From Seribacter sp963934295 (GTDB lineage Bacteria > Verrucomicrobiota > Verrucomicrobiia > Opitutales > Seribacteraceae): 64,000 bases of DNA. Below the pieces are notes generated by a model. The model searched no databases. It was given only the letters and a program-made list of their open reading frames with translations, and was not told the DNA's origin. The DNA is taken from contig CAWVXY010000013.1 of the NCBI GenBank assembly GCA_963934295.1, positions 1-64,000 on the forward strand. The letters are read 5' to 3'. Below, piece after piece: positions 16,918 to 26,204 of the stretch. The position numbers and the translations under genes were made by a program. How positions within the stretch are numbered: the stretch's first letter is position 1; each line of letters opens with the position of its first letter.

Positions 16918-19585
16918 TCAGAAAAGTCTCGCTTTGAACCAGGGTAAGAATGAGGGAGCGGATTGAACCACCGCACGCGATCTTCTCGATCAAATCAGCA
17001 TCGGTAAATCCCACCGGTCTGCCCAATGCATATTCGGCTAGGTTTTCTGCGAAACCTGTGGCGAAAGGCTCAGGGTATTGCTGGTGGATAACCGAGCGCA
17101 GTTCGAAGAAATCCTTGAATGCTGGGCCGTTGTGAATCTGCCCAGATGGATCGATCGTCCGCTTGTTCACTGGCACACCTTCGTGATCATCGAGGGTGCG
17201 CCACTTTCCAGCCGCGTCGAAATTTTCCAGGCCAAAACCAATCGGATCGATCCGACGGTGGCATTGGGCGCATTGGGGTTCTTCCTGATGTAATGCGATG
17301 CGGTCGCGAGTGCTGAGCGACTTTTTGTCTAGTCTGGCTAGTTGTGGAATATTCGGGGGTGCAGGCGGTGGCGGGTTATTGACCAATTTACGTAAGACCC
17401 AGGCGCCACGCTCCACCGGACTGGTATGGTCTCCATTACTCCCCATCGCCGCGACGGCGGCCATGCCGAGAAGTCCGCCACGGGGCGAACTCGGGGGTAC
17501 TGATACGGGACGGAAGTGATCGCCCACCACATCAGGAATGCCATAAAGGTCTGCAAGAAGTCCATTAATTATGATAGTGTCGGACGCTAACAGATTGGTA
17601 AGGCTGCCATTTTCATACAACCAATGAGCAAAAGTTTCATAAATCTCCCGACGCGCGACTTTCTTCGTCCCCGCGGTAAACTCAGGGTGTTTTTTAACGT
17701 TGAACTGAAAGAAGTCGAGCCGATCCAGCCCCAACCATTGATCGAGGAAGGCTTCGACAAAACTAGAGCTCTTCGGATCGGAAAGCATGCGGTCGACCTC
17801 TAATTGCAGCACGACTGGGTCGATTAGTTTTGATTCATTTGCCAAGTCAAGTAACTGCTGATCCGGCGGAGCACTCCATAAAAAGTAGGAGAGGCGGGCA
17901 GCCAATTCGAACTGGGTAAGTGGCCGCTTTTCAGTTCCTCCCGCCTCAGCCAGGTAGAGAAAACTGGGGGACGCCAGGATGATCGAGAGCGTTTCATGCA
18001 ATGCAGTGAGGGGAGCTGTGCCATTGCTGCGATGATCATGATAGATTGCCTCCAGCTTGACGACGAACTCGGGTGAGGCGACGCGACCTCGGTAAGCCAG
18101 GGTGGCGAATTCGCTAATCACCTTGCCGACTTCGCCAGCTTCATCCCGCTGCACACGGTCCATCCAACTCTTGACCAGTTGATGGCGCGATTTCTCCGCC
18201 GCAGTATAAAAGGGACCTTCCATTTCCACATAGTCGATCCAGATTGCCGGATCGGTGCCATCGACTCCAAATTGTTTTTTGTATTGCTTCGACCGATTCT
18301 GCGTTACGCCCTCTATACCACCGCGCTCACGGAGCCGAAATTGCTTCTGCTCGCCAGGATAAACCCGCAGGTGAAAATCTATGGTCTGTGGCTCCTCAAT
18401 ACTTCCAAGAACCTGATGGGTGCCAATGGTGAACCGTCCATCGGCAGAATCAACATCGAGGAAATAACGATTCTGTTCACTTGTACTTTTGGTGATGATA
18501 GTAGGTTGAATTTCATTCCGGGATGGCTTTAGGACACGTTGTGGAACCTGAGCTGCCCGAATACGAACGATCACTTCCCCGGCTGGCCAATTTCCCGGGA
18601 TCGAAAATCTAACGGCATACATCGCCAATGATTCATCGGTCAGGTAAATACCACCCTCTCGGCTAGGTAAAGAACTGTAGTCCATTACCTTAGGCAAAAT
18701 CCAACCCCACTGACTATCATGGTGAAAAGCATCTTCGGCATCAGGAAACCCATAGTCTGCTGGATTCGGTGCACTGGGGATGCGTGCCCAATGGCGATAA
18801 AATTCGTGTATTGGCTTTTTATTACGAAACTCCTGTCGGATCTGATTAGCAATCGCAACATTGTCAGAATGGGTTGCGGCTTGGTCGACCGAACGAGTCC
18901 AGCGTTGGTAGCGTCTCTTAATACTGATCTGACGATCAAATTCGTCGTTGGTTAACTGATTAATCCTGTTTTCAAAATCGATACGATGTTTACTCGTTTT
19001 AATCTTTTTACCAGTCAAGTTAAACGTTTCCTTCAGAGCTTCATTGCCTAATTCACGGTAGGTTCCAATTTGATCCGAAGAAATATAGAGCGAATTACCG
19101 CCGGTATCAAAAGATCCCTCGCGTGTATCGGCAGGCAGTCGGTCGACTTGAATATAAACGCCAAGTAAATCCCGAATCGTGTTGGCATACTCTCGGCGGT
19201 TGAGGCGGCGCATCGTGGTGACACCGCCGGTGTCGCTGAGGAGTTTTCGGGCGACCACCAATGTTTCCGAAAGATCGGCGAGAAATTCGGTCTTCTTCAC
19301 ATGATCAGGTGCCTTTTTGTTCTCGGGTGGCATTTCTCCCGAATTTAGAGTGTTTAACACCTTCTGCCAAAGCTCAGCCGATTGGATCGTCGCAATATCA
19401 AGAGGAAGCGATTCAAGATCGACTTTTCCTTTCCGGGTATCTGAATCGTGACAATCTAAACAGTAAGATTCAAAGAATGAGATGTGCTTCTTTGGCATCT
19501 TCGCACTCTGTGGCGAAGATTCAGCAAAAACTGCAGCACCTGAAATCCAGATCACGAGTTTCAAACTTAAAATCAAGCGTAACAT
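16907..19585 (-). CDS. PVC surface heme protein with DUF1587/DUF1592/DUF1588/DUF1585 domains
   Basis: 892 residues with a signal peptide ending at VFA, residue 21. A CxxCH heme motif (CLDCH, 42-46) opens the PSCyt1-type domain. DUF1587 follows at about 125-190 (TMRRLNRREYANTIRDLLG). A central region contains carbohydrate-binding-like strands. DUF1595/DUF1592 cover about 555-700 (LTQFELAARLSYFLWSAPPD). DUF1588 includes a second CAQCH with RRIDPIGFGLENFD, and DUF1585 forms the end (LAEYALGRP). These proteins are typical of Verrucomicrobia and Planctomycetes. Their reaction is not established, though the hemes point to extracytoplasmic redox work. It is 13 bp downstream of its usual DUF1552 partner on the same strand. 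Confidence 0.93.
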   Translation of the reverse strand: MLRLILSLKLVIWISGAAVFAESSPQSAKMPKKHISFFESYCLDCHDSDTRKGKVDLESLPLDIATIQSAELWQKVLNTLNSGEMPPENKKAPDHVKKTEFLADLSETLVVARKLLSDTGGVTTMRRLNRREYANTIRDLLGVYIQVDRLPADTREGSFDTGGNSLYISSDQIGTYRELGNEALKETFNLTGKKIKTSKHRIDFENRINQLTNDEFDRQISIKRRYQRWTRSVDQAATHSDNVAIANQIRQEFRNKKPIHEFYRHWARIPSAPNPADYGFPDAEDAFHHDSQWGWILPKVMDYSSLPSREGGIYLTDESLAMYAVRFSIPGNWPAGEVIVRIRAAQVPQRVLKPSRNEIQPTIITKSTSEQNRYFLDVDSADGRFTIGTHQVLGSIEEPQTIDFHLRVYPGEQKQFRLRERGGIEGVTQNRSKQYKKQFGVDGTDPAIWIDYVEMEGPFYTAAEKSRHQLVKSWMDRVQRDEAGEVGKVISEFATLAYRGRVASPEFVVKLEAIYHDHRSNGTAPLTALHETLSIILASPSFLYLAEAGGTEKRPLTQFELAARLSYFLWSAPPDQQLLDLANESKLIDPVVLQLEVDRMLSDPKSSSFVEAFLDQWLGLDRLDFFQFNVKKHPEFTAGTKKVARREIYETFAHWLYENGSLTNLLASDTIIINGLLADLYGIPDVVGDHFRPVSVPPSSPRGGLLGMAAVAAMGSNGDHTSPVERGAWVLRKLVNNPPPPAPPNIPQLARLDKKSLSTRDRIALHQEEPQCAQCHRRIDPIGFGLENFDAAGKWRTLDDHEGVPVNKRTIDPSGQIHNGPAFKDFFELRSVIHQQYPEPFATGFAENLAEYALGRPVGFTDADLIEKIACGGSIRSLILTLVQSETFLTKK

Positions 19586-19598
19586 AATTTTTGGGAGG

Positions 19599-20897
19599 TT
19601 ACGCTACCAGTCCTGAAGCCGGGCCCGTACTGTCACCAAAGCGTTGCTGTTTAATCCCGATTCCATTAAGAAGGGAAAGCCAAACATTGCACAATGGCGT
19701 GTCCTTAGGCAAAACGAGATGCTCACCCAAACGGACACCACTTCCGCCCCCTGCGAGTAAGGTGGCGCAGTTATCGAGGTAGTGAATACTCCGCAAATTC
19801 GACCCGAACGCCAGACTAGTATGGTCGAACAACGAACTGCCGTCCGCCTCCTTGATACTTTTAAGCTTGGTAAAAAGCCCGGCCAGCAAATCACTTTGCA
19901 CCTGGTCTCGTGCCTGCGAGGCCAGCATACGTACCCCAGGGTGATAGTGGCTCATGTCATGTGCCAACACTTGGACGCCGATACTTGTAAGTAGGGAGGA
20001 AATGGGCTGCCGATAGGTCAAAACACGGGTGCTGTCTGTTTGGAGTGCTGCGGCGATAAGATCATACATCAGGCGAACCTCATCCTTGCCCTTGGGACGA
20101 TTTTTGGGCTCGGGCAGAAAGGTTTTTGGCTTCGGCTTGCCCATCCAGCTCTCCTCTTTGCCGAGGCGAACTTCGATATCGCGGATACCGGTGAAATACT
20201 CGTCCAGCTTATCCACATCAGTTGATGTGAGACCCTTCTGCAGATCCTTCGCGTCGGTAAAAACGGCATCAAGCACACTTCTTTCCCTTGCTAGCATCGA
20301 CTTGCGCTTATCAAGGGCCATTGTCGAGGGCGAAAACAACTTGTGAAACAAGGCCACCGGATCATCGATACCAGACAGGGGTTTCCCGCCAGCATCCCAA
20401 GCCAGCGAGAGTCCGGGCCCATGACCTGGCCCGTTAAGATTCGTGTCGCCACCGTTCAGTCGAAGCGAAGCAAAGCGCGTTTCTCCACCGAGGGTTCTGG
20501 CCGCCACTTGATCGGCCGAGATGGTATTGTGAAAACTACTCCCGGGCGATCCATAGCGGTTCGCTCCAGTTAGCCAATAGGTACTGCCCCAATGGGCTTC
20601 AGCGGAATGCTTGTTGGTGGTATTTTGGACGATTGAAAAGTCAGCCTTATGTTCTTTGAGGGGTGCCAGTCCTTCGGGCAAAGTATAGCCGGATCCAGTA
20701 TCGGCCAATTTCGGCAACCAGGTCTCTTGAGTCACACCAAATCCGATTCCCAAAAATACCATTCGTTTAGGAATGGCTGGTTGCGTCGCCGCACTGGCAA
20801 AACGCCGAAATCCGAAAGACTCCAGAAACGGCAGGGCAATCATCGCCGTGCTTGAACGCAGAAAATTACGTCGTGCCAGGGAGGTTTTTGTTTTCAT
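19599..20897 (-). CDS. DUF1552 protein with twin-arginine-like signal
   Basis: 432 residues. The N-terminus ARRNFLRSSTAMIALPFLE is a Tat-type signal. The body matches DUF1552: KRMVFLGIGFGV, YTLPEGLAPL, HSAEAHWGSTYWLTG, ISADQVAA, the SVLDAV segment, DEYFTGIRDIE, and the C-terminal SLAFGSNLRSIHYLDNCATLLAGGG. The family is related to DUF1501 and the sulfatase/alkaline phosphatase fold, but its activity is unproven. It almost always pairs with a DUF1592 heme protein, as here (the next gene starts 13 bp downstream). Tat export suggests the protein folds, perhaps with a metal, before leaving the cytoplasm. A perfect 14-bp palindrome lies 3 bp upstream of the start codon. Confidence 0.93.
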   Translation of the reverse strand: MKTKTSLARRNFLRSSTAMIALPFLESFGFRRFASAATQPAIPKRMVFLGIGFGVTQETWLPKLADTGSGYTLPEGLAPLKEHKADFSIVQNTTNKHSAEAHWGSTYWLTGANRYGSPGSSFHNTISADQVAARTLGGETRFASLRLNGGDTNLNGPGHGPGLSLAWDAGGKPLSGIDDPVALFHKLFSPSTMALDKRKSMLARERSVLDAVFTDAKDLQKGLTSTDVDKLDEYFTGIRDIEVRLGKEESWMGKPKPKTFLPEPKNRPKGKDEVRLMYDLIAAALQTDSTRVLTYRQPISSLLTSIGVQVLAHDMSHYHPGVRMLASQARDQVQSDLLAGLFTKLKSIKEADGSSLFDHTSLAFGSNLRSIHYLDNCATLLAGGGSGVRLGEHLVLPKDTPLCNVWLSLLNGIGIKQQRFGDSTGPASGLVA

Positions 20898-20900
20898 ATC

Positions 20901-20914
20901 GTTATAATTATAAC
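20901..20914. promoter_or_regulatory. Perfect 14-bp palindrome at the start of the DUF1552 gene
   Basis: GTTATAATTATAAC is its own reverse complement and sits 3 bp before the minus-strand ATG at 20897. It could be an operator or simply part of an AT-rich 5' leader. It resembles Fur/Zur-type boxes, but no regulator is known. Confidence 0.3.
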
Positions 20915-21352
20915 CGAAGGAGGAATGCTATATTGGAGGGAGTTTTAATATCTCAACTATATGCCAAATATCAACTGAGGCAAATTTAATTTTAAAACTA
21001 GAGCCGGTACCAATTTTTTGTACTAAATCTCGCCACAAAAATATCTAAACACTCCAGTTCCGCTTTCACAAAAACAGAATTCTGTACAAACAAGAGTCCT
21101 GGCTATCAATCTCCTAAATAAGGAATTCCAAGAGAAGTATGTTATCTGATGCTTAGATTGATAATCTGTTGGGCATTCCAAATTCTTCCCTTCAGAGTAA
21201 CCTACCACAGATGATTACCGAGATCTTGAACAGCAGAAAGGATCGAAGTGTTTTCACTGCTACCTGCCCCAAGGGGTTTCTTGGAATGAAAAACAAATCA
21301 CCAGTCTGAGCACCGGCACCGGAGAGAATGATTTTTATAGATTTTCTCCGGC
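20915..21352. other. Intergenic region without a supported gene
   Basis: It separates the 3' end of the sulfatase pseudogene from the DUF1552 gene on the same strand. It holds the expected DUF1552 promoter. Only short frames without recognisable protein features are present, and no RNA gene was recognised. Confidence 0.5.
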
Positions 21353-21925
21353 TCAATCGGATTCGAATTTCGATGGCCAAGGCTTGACCCGTGCCCGATT
21401 CGCCCAGTCCTCGCACTTCCTCTCCAATTTTCGGGCAAAGTCTGGTTTTTGTTCGGCTAAGTTGTTTGATTCCACCCAGTCTTTGGACATGTTATAGAGT
21501 TCCCATGGTTGCAGGGTCGCCGGACGGCCGGTACGGCCGTAGCGTACTAGTTTCCAGTCCCCATCCCTAATTGCACAATTTGAGGTGGTGCTCGAAGAAG
21601 AGAGCGCCCTTGCGTCCCTGAGGTTTCCCACGGAAAGCGGGAGCGAGGCTGACGCCCTCCAAAGGGTCAACCTCGTAATCCCCGTACTTCTGCGGGCACT
21701 TCAAACCTGCCAAATCCACACAGGTGGCCATCAGGTCGATCAGGTGGCCTGGTTGGTGGTCAATTTCACCACGCATCCTCTTACCTATTCCCTTGGGCCA
21801 GTGAGCGATCAACGGGGTGGTAATCTCTCCCTCATGAGCAAAATGCTTATATTCTCGAAACGGTGTGTTGGAAACATTGGCCCATCCCCGCCCGTATCCG
21901 ATAAAAGTATCCTCGGGCCCTGGTG
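21353..21925 (-). pseudogene. Sulfatase remnant, truncated at the N-terminus and frameshifted
   Basis: On the minus strand the frame reads GYGRGWANVSNTPF, EGEITTPLIAHWP, HLIDLMATCVDLAG and GVSLAPAFRGK. It then shifts frame near 21570-21590 and continues as NCAIRDGDWKLVRYG, PWELYNMSKDWVESNNLA and WANRARVKPWP. This is the C-terminal third of a sulfatase of the same type as the intact one at 62009-63625 (GRGWANLSNAPF in that protein). The first roughly 350 residues, including the formylglycine Cys, are absent. The homology stops where a half copy of the palindromic element begins (21926), so element-associated deletion is the likely cause. Confidence 0.8.
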
Positions 21926-21986
21926 ATGCGGTTCGCTTCTCGGTTCCCAGTGGATCGCCATGGGCTTTCAGCCCTCGCGATGACAA
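21926..21986. repeat. Right half of the 130-bp palindromic element joined to the sulfatase remnant
   Basis: TGCGGTTCGCTTCTCGG, then CAGTGGATCGCCATGGGC and CCCTCGCGATGACAA (21948-21986), followed by TATAGGG as after copy 6. The left half is missing. The junction coincides with the 5' end of the sulfatase pseudogene. Confidence 0.8.
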
Positions 21987-22033
21987 TATAGGGTGCTCCT
22001 TCCCCACGATGGTATCACCTATTAAGTTCCGGT

Positions 22034-25000
22034 CTACTCCCGAACTGCCTGGTACTTCCCCTCGATACTAAGGGTGTCCCCAATCAGTTTGTGTACTAGG
22101 TTGCCTTCGAGCACAAATTCATTCTCTGACTTGGAAATACAACGGCGTTTCCAGATTACATTCTTACCCAACCGCAGGGTGACCTGTCCATCTTCGGCAA
22201 TCTCCCGGGTGTACCCGTTAAGGTATTTCCATATGCCCAGCGCGGGATGCCCTTTGAGGGTAAGGGTGAGTGCTGGCTCATGCACCGGAAGTTTCATCTC
22301 CCCGACTTCGGAAAGTGTGCGCAGGCGGATATTACGAAATTCAATCGGGGCCCCCTCAGACTCCAAGCAGAAGAACCCAGACGCGGGTTCAATCCCGTCC
22401 CCGCCTGAGACCTCTACCCCGTTGACCCAAAGGCGGACCTCGCCATCGACTGCCCGAACATAATAATGATTCCATTGATTGATTCCCTTGGTGGTTTCCT
22501 CGGTCGGGAAACTGCGCTTGCCATTGGGTGCAACCGGAGGGAAAGGGTTCATTTTAACCGGACCGACCGGAAACACATCCCCGTGACTGGTGAACCAGTC
22601 GGCCGGTTTTTTATGCCGCTTGGTGTAGTGCTCGGCATACCCGAGGTCGAGAACCTGCACCTCAATCCCGTGAGGCAGGCGACCATGCCCGGCGGCTAAT
22701 TTGGAAATACTTTGTGGGGTGGCCCAAACAAAGACACCGGAGTTCCCGGCATTTTTTTTGTGCATCCATTCGAGCAGGAGTTCGAAATTTTCAAGGGGTT
22801 CATGGTACCGGATGACCCCGGTGGGCTTGCCGGTGCAGTACGCATGTCCATTCTCCCAGCGCCAAGTGTCAGGGAAACAGTTCACATTGACGAAATCCTC
22901 ACCGGTCACCACTTTCCATCCCGGCTCATTTCCGGTGGGGGGAACGGGTTCTCCGGAATCTCCGGAAGTGGAATCATCTTCCCCCGAACCGGTGGATTGC
23001 ATGTACACCGCGAGGTCAGCAAGGTCCTGATCAGACATTCCCATCTCCGACGCGGAGGGCATCCAGGACTCATTCAAATAATGGATCTTGGCACCGGCCC
23101 GACGAAACAAAATCTTGCGGGTTTTCCCGCCCAGGACCTTTAGCTTCAGGGAACCGGCATGCCAACTGTAATTGGAAAGTAACCCCTCCGCGGTCTCTCC
23201 GGTCTTTTTCGAAACCAAGCGGACAGGCTTGTCGTACCCATGAGCAAGTTTCTCATCCGGATAAACAATCTCACGCACAATCTCCTCCACAGTGCGCTCC
23301 TTACCCCAGTGAGTCAGATTGGGACCAAACCCTACCCCTATTCCCTCAATTTTATGGCAAAGATAACATTTTGCCGCCACCGCCTTTCCCCGGGTGGCAT
23401 CCCCTTTCAACTGAGCAATTTCTCCCGGCTTGGATACCTCAGTGAGTTGACCAAGTTGCTGGGGAATGAGGTAACTCGTTTCCATCAGTTCTCCCTGTAA
23501 ATCATTGAGGTCTTTTTCAATAATCTCGTCCACTGTGACCTGATAGTAATCAGCTGAAAATTCGGGTAGTTGAGCGAGAGCCTGTAAACGGTCAACCCGG
23601 TCCTTTCTTTCCTCTTCGCTTCGAAAACTGGCAAAGGCCATGGCGAGAAGACGAAATTCGTCCACCGGCGGTTTTTGAGCACGAATGCAAAGGTCGAGGT
23701 CGCGAATGGCTTCTGGTGTGTGCAGTCTCCAGGCAAGATTCTTAGCTTTCCACGACCAACTGGATGGCTCAGGAAAACGCTTGGATACCAGGTCGTCGTA
23801 GACCCGTTTTTCCTTGCCATGAAATGCGACACCCAAAGCCTCGAGGTAAAAACGGTTTGCTCCATCGTATCCGTCAACCAGGCTTTCTAGAATGAAACGA
23901 CAATCCTCAAAAGCAATACCACGAAGACTGAGGGCTATCTCCCTTCGGAGGAACAAGTTCTTGGACTCGGCATACTTTTTTGCCCGGGCAAGCGTGCCCT
24001 TTGGGTCGGCGTGTTGAAGGGCACGGTAAGCCACCACCTGTAATTTTTCATTTTTTTCATCGTGAAGAAAGTTCTCAACCAATTGTTCACCTTGCTCACT
24101 AATTTGAGCAAGTACCCAAAGGGCACGAGCCTCAAGCACAGGCTCTCCAGTTACTTCTTCCAGAAAATCCTGAACATGTTCAAACGCATCCTTTCCTTTT
24201 TTCGAAAGAAGATAGGCAGCATGGGAGCGAACATTAATGGCCGGATTCTTCAAAGCCTGAATAAGTCCTGAAGTGGTGGAAAAATTCACTTGGGGAAGTA
24301 CCAATTGCTTCCCGTCCTTCCGGGTAATTCGATAGATACTCCCGCTCACCTGGTTGGTTCCCCGGCTGGTGTCGTTGTAAAAATCGGAAAGGAATAGAGA
24401 ACCGTCAGGGGCCAAAGCCAGATCGGTGGGTAAAAAGAATTCGCCCTTTCGATCCGCCTTCAAACGGATGAAGGGTTGGTGGTTCCCCATCTCAATTTGA
24501 GCATCCTTCCATTTGGGGGTGACCGCCATCACCTCCTTGCGAACCATGCAGGCCACGAGATAAGTACCGGCCAGCCCGAGGGTTTCGTCCTCAATCAGCA
24601 CATTTCCAGTGGGTGAACCGGCACCATAAATCGTGCCCGGTGGAAAAGCGCCCGGATAATTCTCACGCCAATGGGAACGGGAAAAGCGAAGACTCTTACT
24701 CCATCCCGCCGGTTCCTCCCAGGACTTGGCGACTTCCTCCCATGACCGGCTCCCGTCGCTCAGGTCCGCATACCCCATATTAGCATGTTCCATCACCCAA
24801 CTGATTCGGGCATGAGCAGGATCATCATTGTCACTCTGATAAATATCCCCGTAGGAAGAAACGAACATGTCGTGTGAATTGCGCATATTCTCCCCAGTCG
24901 GGGTCAGCCCGGTACCGTCCGGATTGACACGCATGGTCATTCCGCCCACATAGACCTCACCGTCCGAACTCTTTTTCCCAATCCCGTCACTGTACCCATA

Positions 25001-25630
25001 ATAACACCCGGAAATATGATGCCTGCCATCCTTGGTCTTAATATCCGCCCCTCGATTTCCGTAGGAGAAATGCCACTGTCCACTGGGAGCACCGACCACC
25101 GCATGGAGGGTGTGGTCATGACTCGCATCGCGAAACCCGGTTAAGAAAACTTCCCTCTTATCAATTCCCTCATCAAATACCGCATTCCGATTAACATCGG
25201 TGTATACGATAATCGATGGCGTGGAGGACAGCACAATTTGATTGTCAAACACCGCGATCCCGAGGGCGGCATGTCGAATATCCGGATCGGTTACAAAAAC
25301 ATGGGAGGAATCCGCTTTTCCGTCCCGGTCTTTATCCTCCAGTACGATAATCGAGCGCCCTCCTTCAGTGCGTAAACCACGCTGATAATCAATCCCTTCG
25401 GTGAGCCATAGCCTGCTCTGGGCATCAAAGTCCATCGCCACCGGAGAAAAAATCATAGGGGAACGGGCCCATAATTCGATGGTCAGATTAGCATCACCTA
25501 ATTCAAAAGCATCGATTGGTACACCCGTGATTGATCGTTCTTCCAAGGCAAAAGCTTCCCGGGTCGGGGCAGCGGAAATAGAAACGAGCAGGCAGAGGAA
25601 AGGGAGAATAATAATCTTTGTCATAATCAA
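22034..25630 (-). CDS. Dehydrogenase propeller / HEAT / heme c / DUF1080 fusion protein
   Basis: 1198 residues with a signal peptide ending at SAA, residue 21. About 45-430 is the PVC putative membrane-bound dehydrogenase propeller (VFDNQIVLSSTPSIIVYTD, LALAPDGSLFLSDFYND). About 450-690 is HEAT-like helices. A heme c domain follows with CYLCH at 755-759 and a candidate axial Met in NESWMPS (near 857). A Ser/Gly/Pro linker leads to a DUF1080 domain at about 903-1105 (WENGHAYCTGKPTGVIRY, NSGVFVW, GIEVQVLDLG, NQWNHYYVRAVDGEVRLWVNG), a fold now linked to 3-keto-disaccharide hydrolysis. About 90 residues of unknown type end the protein. I infer an exported enzyme that oxidises a glycoside and cleaves the keto product. 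The upstream DCC gene is 41 bp away on the same strand. Confidence 0.9.
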   Translation of the reverse strand: MIMTKIIILPFLCLLVSISAAPTREAFALEERSITGVPIDAFELGDANLTIELWARSPMIFSPVAMDFDAQSRLWLTEGIDYQRGLRTEGGRSIIVLEDKDRDGKADSSHVFVTDPDIRHAALGIAVFDNQIVLSSTPSIIVYTDVNRNAVFDEGIDKREVFLTGFRDASHDHTLHAVVGAPSGQWHFSYGNRGADIKTKDGRHHISGCYYGYSDGIGKKSSDGEVYVGGMTMRVNPDGTGLTPTGENMRNSHDMFVSSYGDIYQSDNDDPAHARISWVMEHANMGYADLSDGSRSWEEVAKSWEEPAGWSKSLRFSRSHWRENYPGAFPPGTIYGAGSPTGNVLIEDETLGLAGTYLVACMVRKEVMAVTPKWKDAQIEMGNHQPFIRLKADRKGEFFLPTDLALAPDGSLFLSDFYNDTSRGTNQVSGSIYRITRKDGKQLVLPQVNFSTTSGLIQALKNPAINVRSHAAYLLSKKGKDAFEHVQDFLEEVTGEPVLEARALWVLAQISEQGEQLVENFLHDEKNEKLQVVAYRALQHADPKGTLARAKKYAESKNLFLRREIALSLRGIAFEDCRFILESLVDGYDGANRFYLEALGVAFHGKEKRVYDDLVSKRFPEPSSWSWKAKNLAWRLHTPEAIRDLDLCIRAQKPPVDEFRLLAMAFASFRSEEERKDRVDRLQALAQLPEFSADYYQVTVDEIIEKDLNDLQGELMETSYLIPQQLGQLTEVSKPGEIAQLKGDATRGKAVAAKCYLCHKIEGIGVGFGPNLTHWGKERTVEEIVREIVYPDEKLAHGYDKPVRLVSKKTGETAEGLLSNYSWHAGSLKLKVLGGKTRKILFRRAGAKIHYLNESWMPSASEMGMSDQDLADLAVYMQSTGSGEDDSTSGDSGEPVPPTGNEPGWKVVTGEDFVNVNCFPDTWRWENGHAYCTGKPTGVIRYHEPLENFELLLEWMHKKNAGNSGVFVWATPQSISKLAAGHGRLPHGIEVQVLDLGYAEHYTKRHKKPADWFTSHGDVFPVGPVKMNPFPPVAPNGKRSFPTEETTKGINQWNHYYVRAVDGEVRLWVNGVEVSGGDGIEPASGFFCLESEGAPIEFRNIRLRTLSEVGEMKLPVHEPALTLTLKGHPALGIWKYLNGYTREIAEDGQVTLRLGKNVIWKRRCISKSENEFVLEGNLVHKLIGDTLSIEGKYQAVRE

Positions 25631-25671
25631 AGCTTTTTATCTACTCAACAGGGTATGAAACCACAATCCCT

Positions 25672-26082
25672 TTAGTCTAAAAAGCGTTCCTTTTCTTCCG
25701 GAGAAGGGAGTCGGCAAGCGGCTCTCTTTTTAGAAATCAAATGACGACTATTTGCGATCATACGATAAAATAAATCCCTCAGAAAAGCGGGTATTAGCAG
25801 GAGAGGCCAAACCGCAACCCAAAGCCCACCCAAATCAACGAGAATTCGTAAAACCGCCGATGATCTGCGTAAGATCATACCGTCTTTTAAATAAATAATC
25901 GTATTTAAATTCATACACTCCTTAGGAACCTGTGCATTGGCAAACTTTCCCTGAAGGGGAGAAAATAAAAACTTTTTATCCCGATCACGGCTGAGAATAA
26001 AATCGACTGATGCATTACACATACCGCATACACCATCAAATAAAACGACCTGTTGCCTATCCTCTTTTTGTTCATTTGACAC
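25672..26082 (-). CDS. DCC-family (DUF393) thiol-disulfide oxidoreductase-like protein
   Basis: 136 residues. VVLFDGVCGMCNASVDF near the N-terminus carries the family's C-x-x-C (C19, C22) and the DGxCxxCN signature. SRDRDKKFLFSPLQG and NTIIYLKDG are further family segments. A hydrophobic stretch near 85-112 (LWVAVWPLLLIPAFL) may contact the membrane. DCC proteins are small and predicted to handle thiols, but their substrates are unknown. It is transcribed towards the large heme c fusion gene, 41 bp away. A role in keeping the CxxCH cysteines reduced before heme attachment is possible but only inferred. It is divergent from the FKBP gene. Confidence 0.9.
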   Translation of the reverse strand: MSNEQKEDRQQVVLFDGVCGMCNASVDFILSRDRDKKFLFSPLQGKFANAQVPKECMNLNTIIYLKDGMILRRSSAVLRILVDLGGLWVAVWPLLLIPAFLRDLFYRMIANSRHLISKKRAACRLPSPEEKERFLD

Positions 26083-26204
26083 AGCTTTAATCTAACTAGT
26101 TGAATTTCATTGCCAACCCTTTTTGAAAAAGACCAGTGTTTACGAAAGTATCATGATCTCGACATTTCAGTTGACTAAAATGGCTACGGAAGGAATTTCA
26201 ATGG

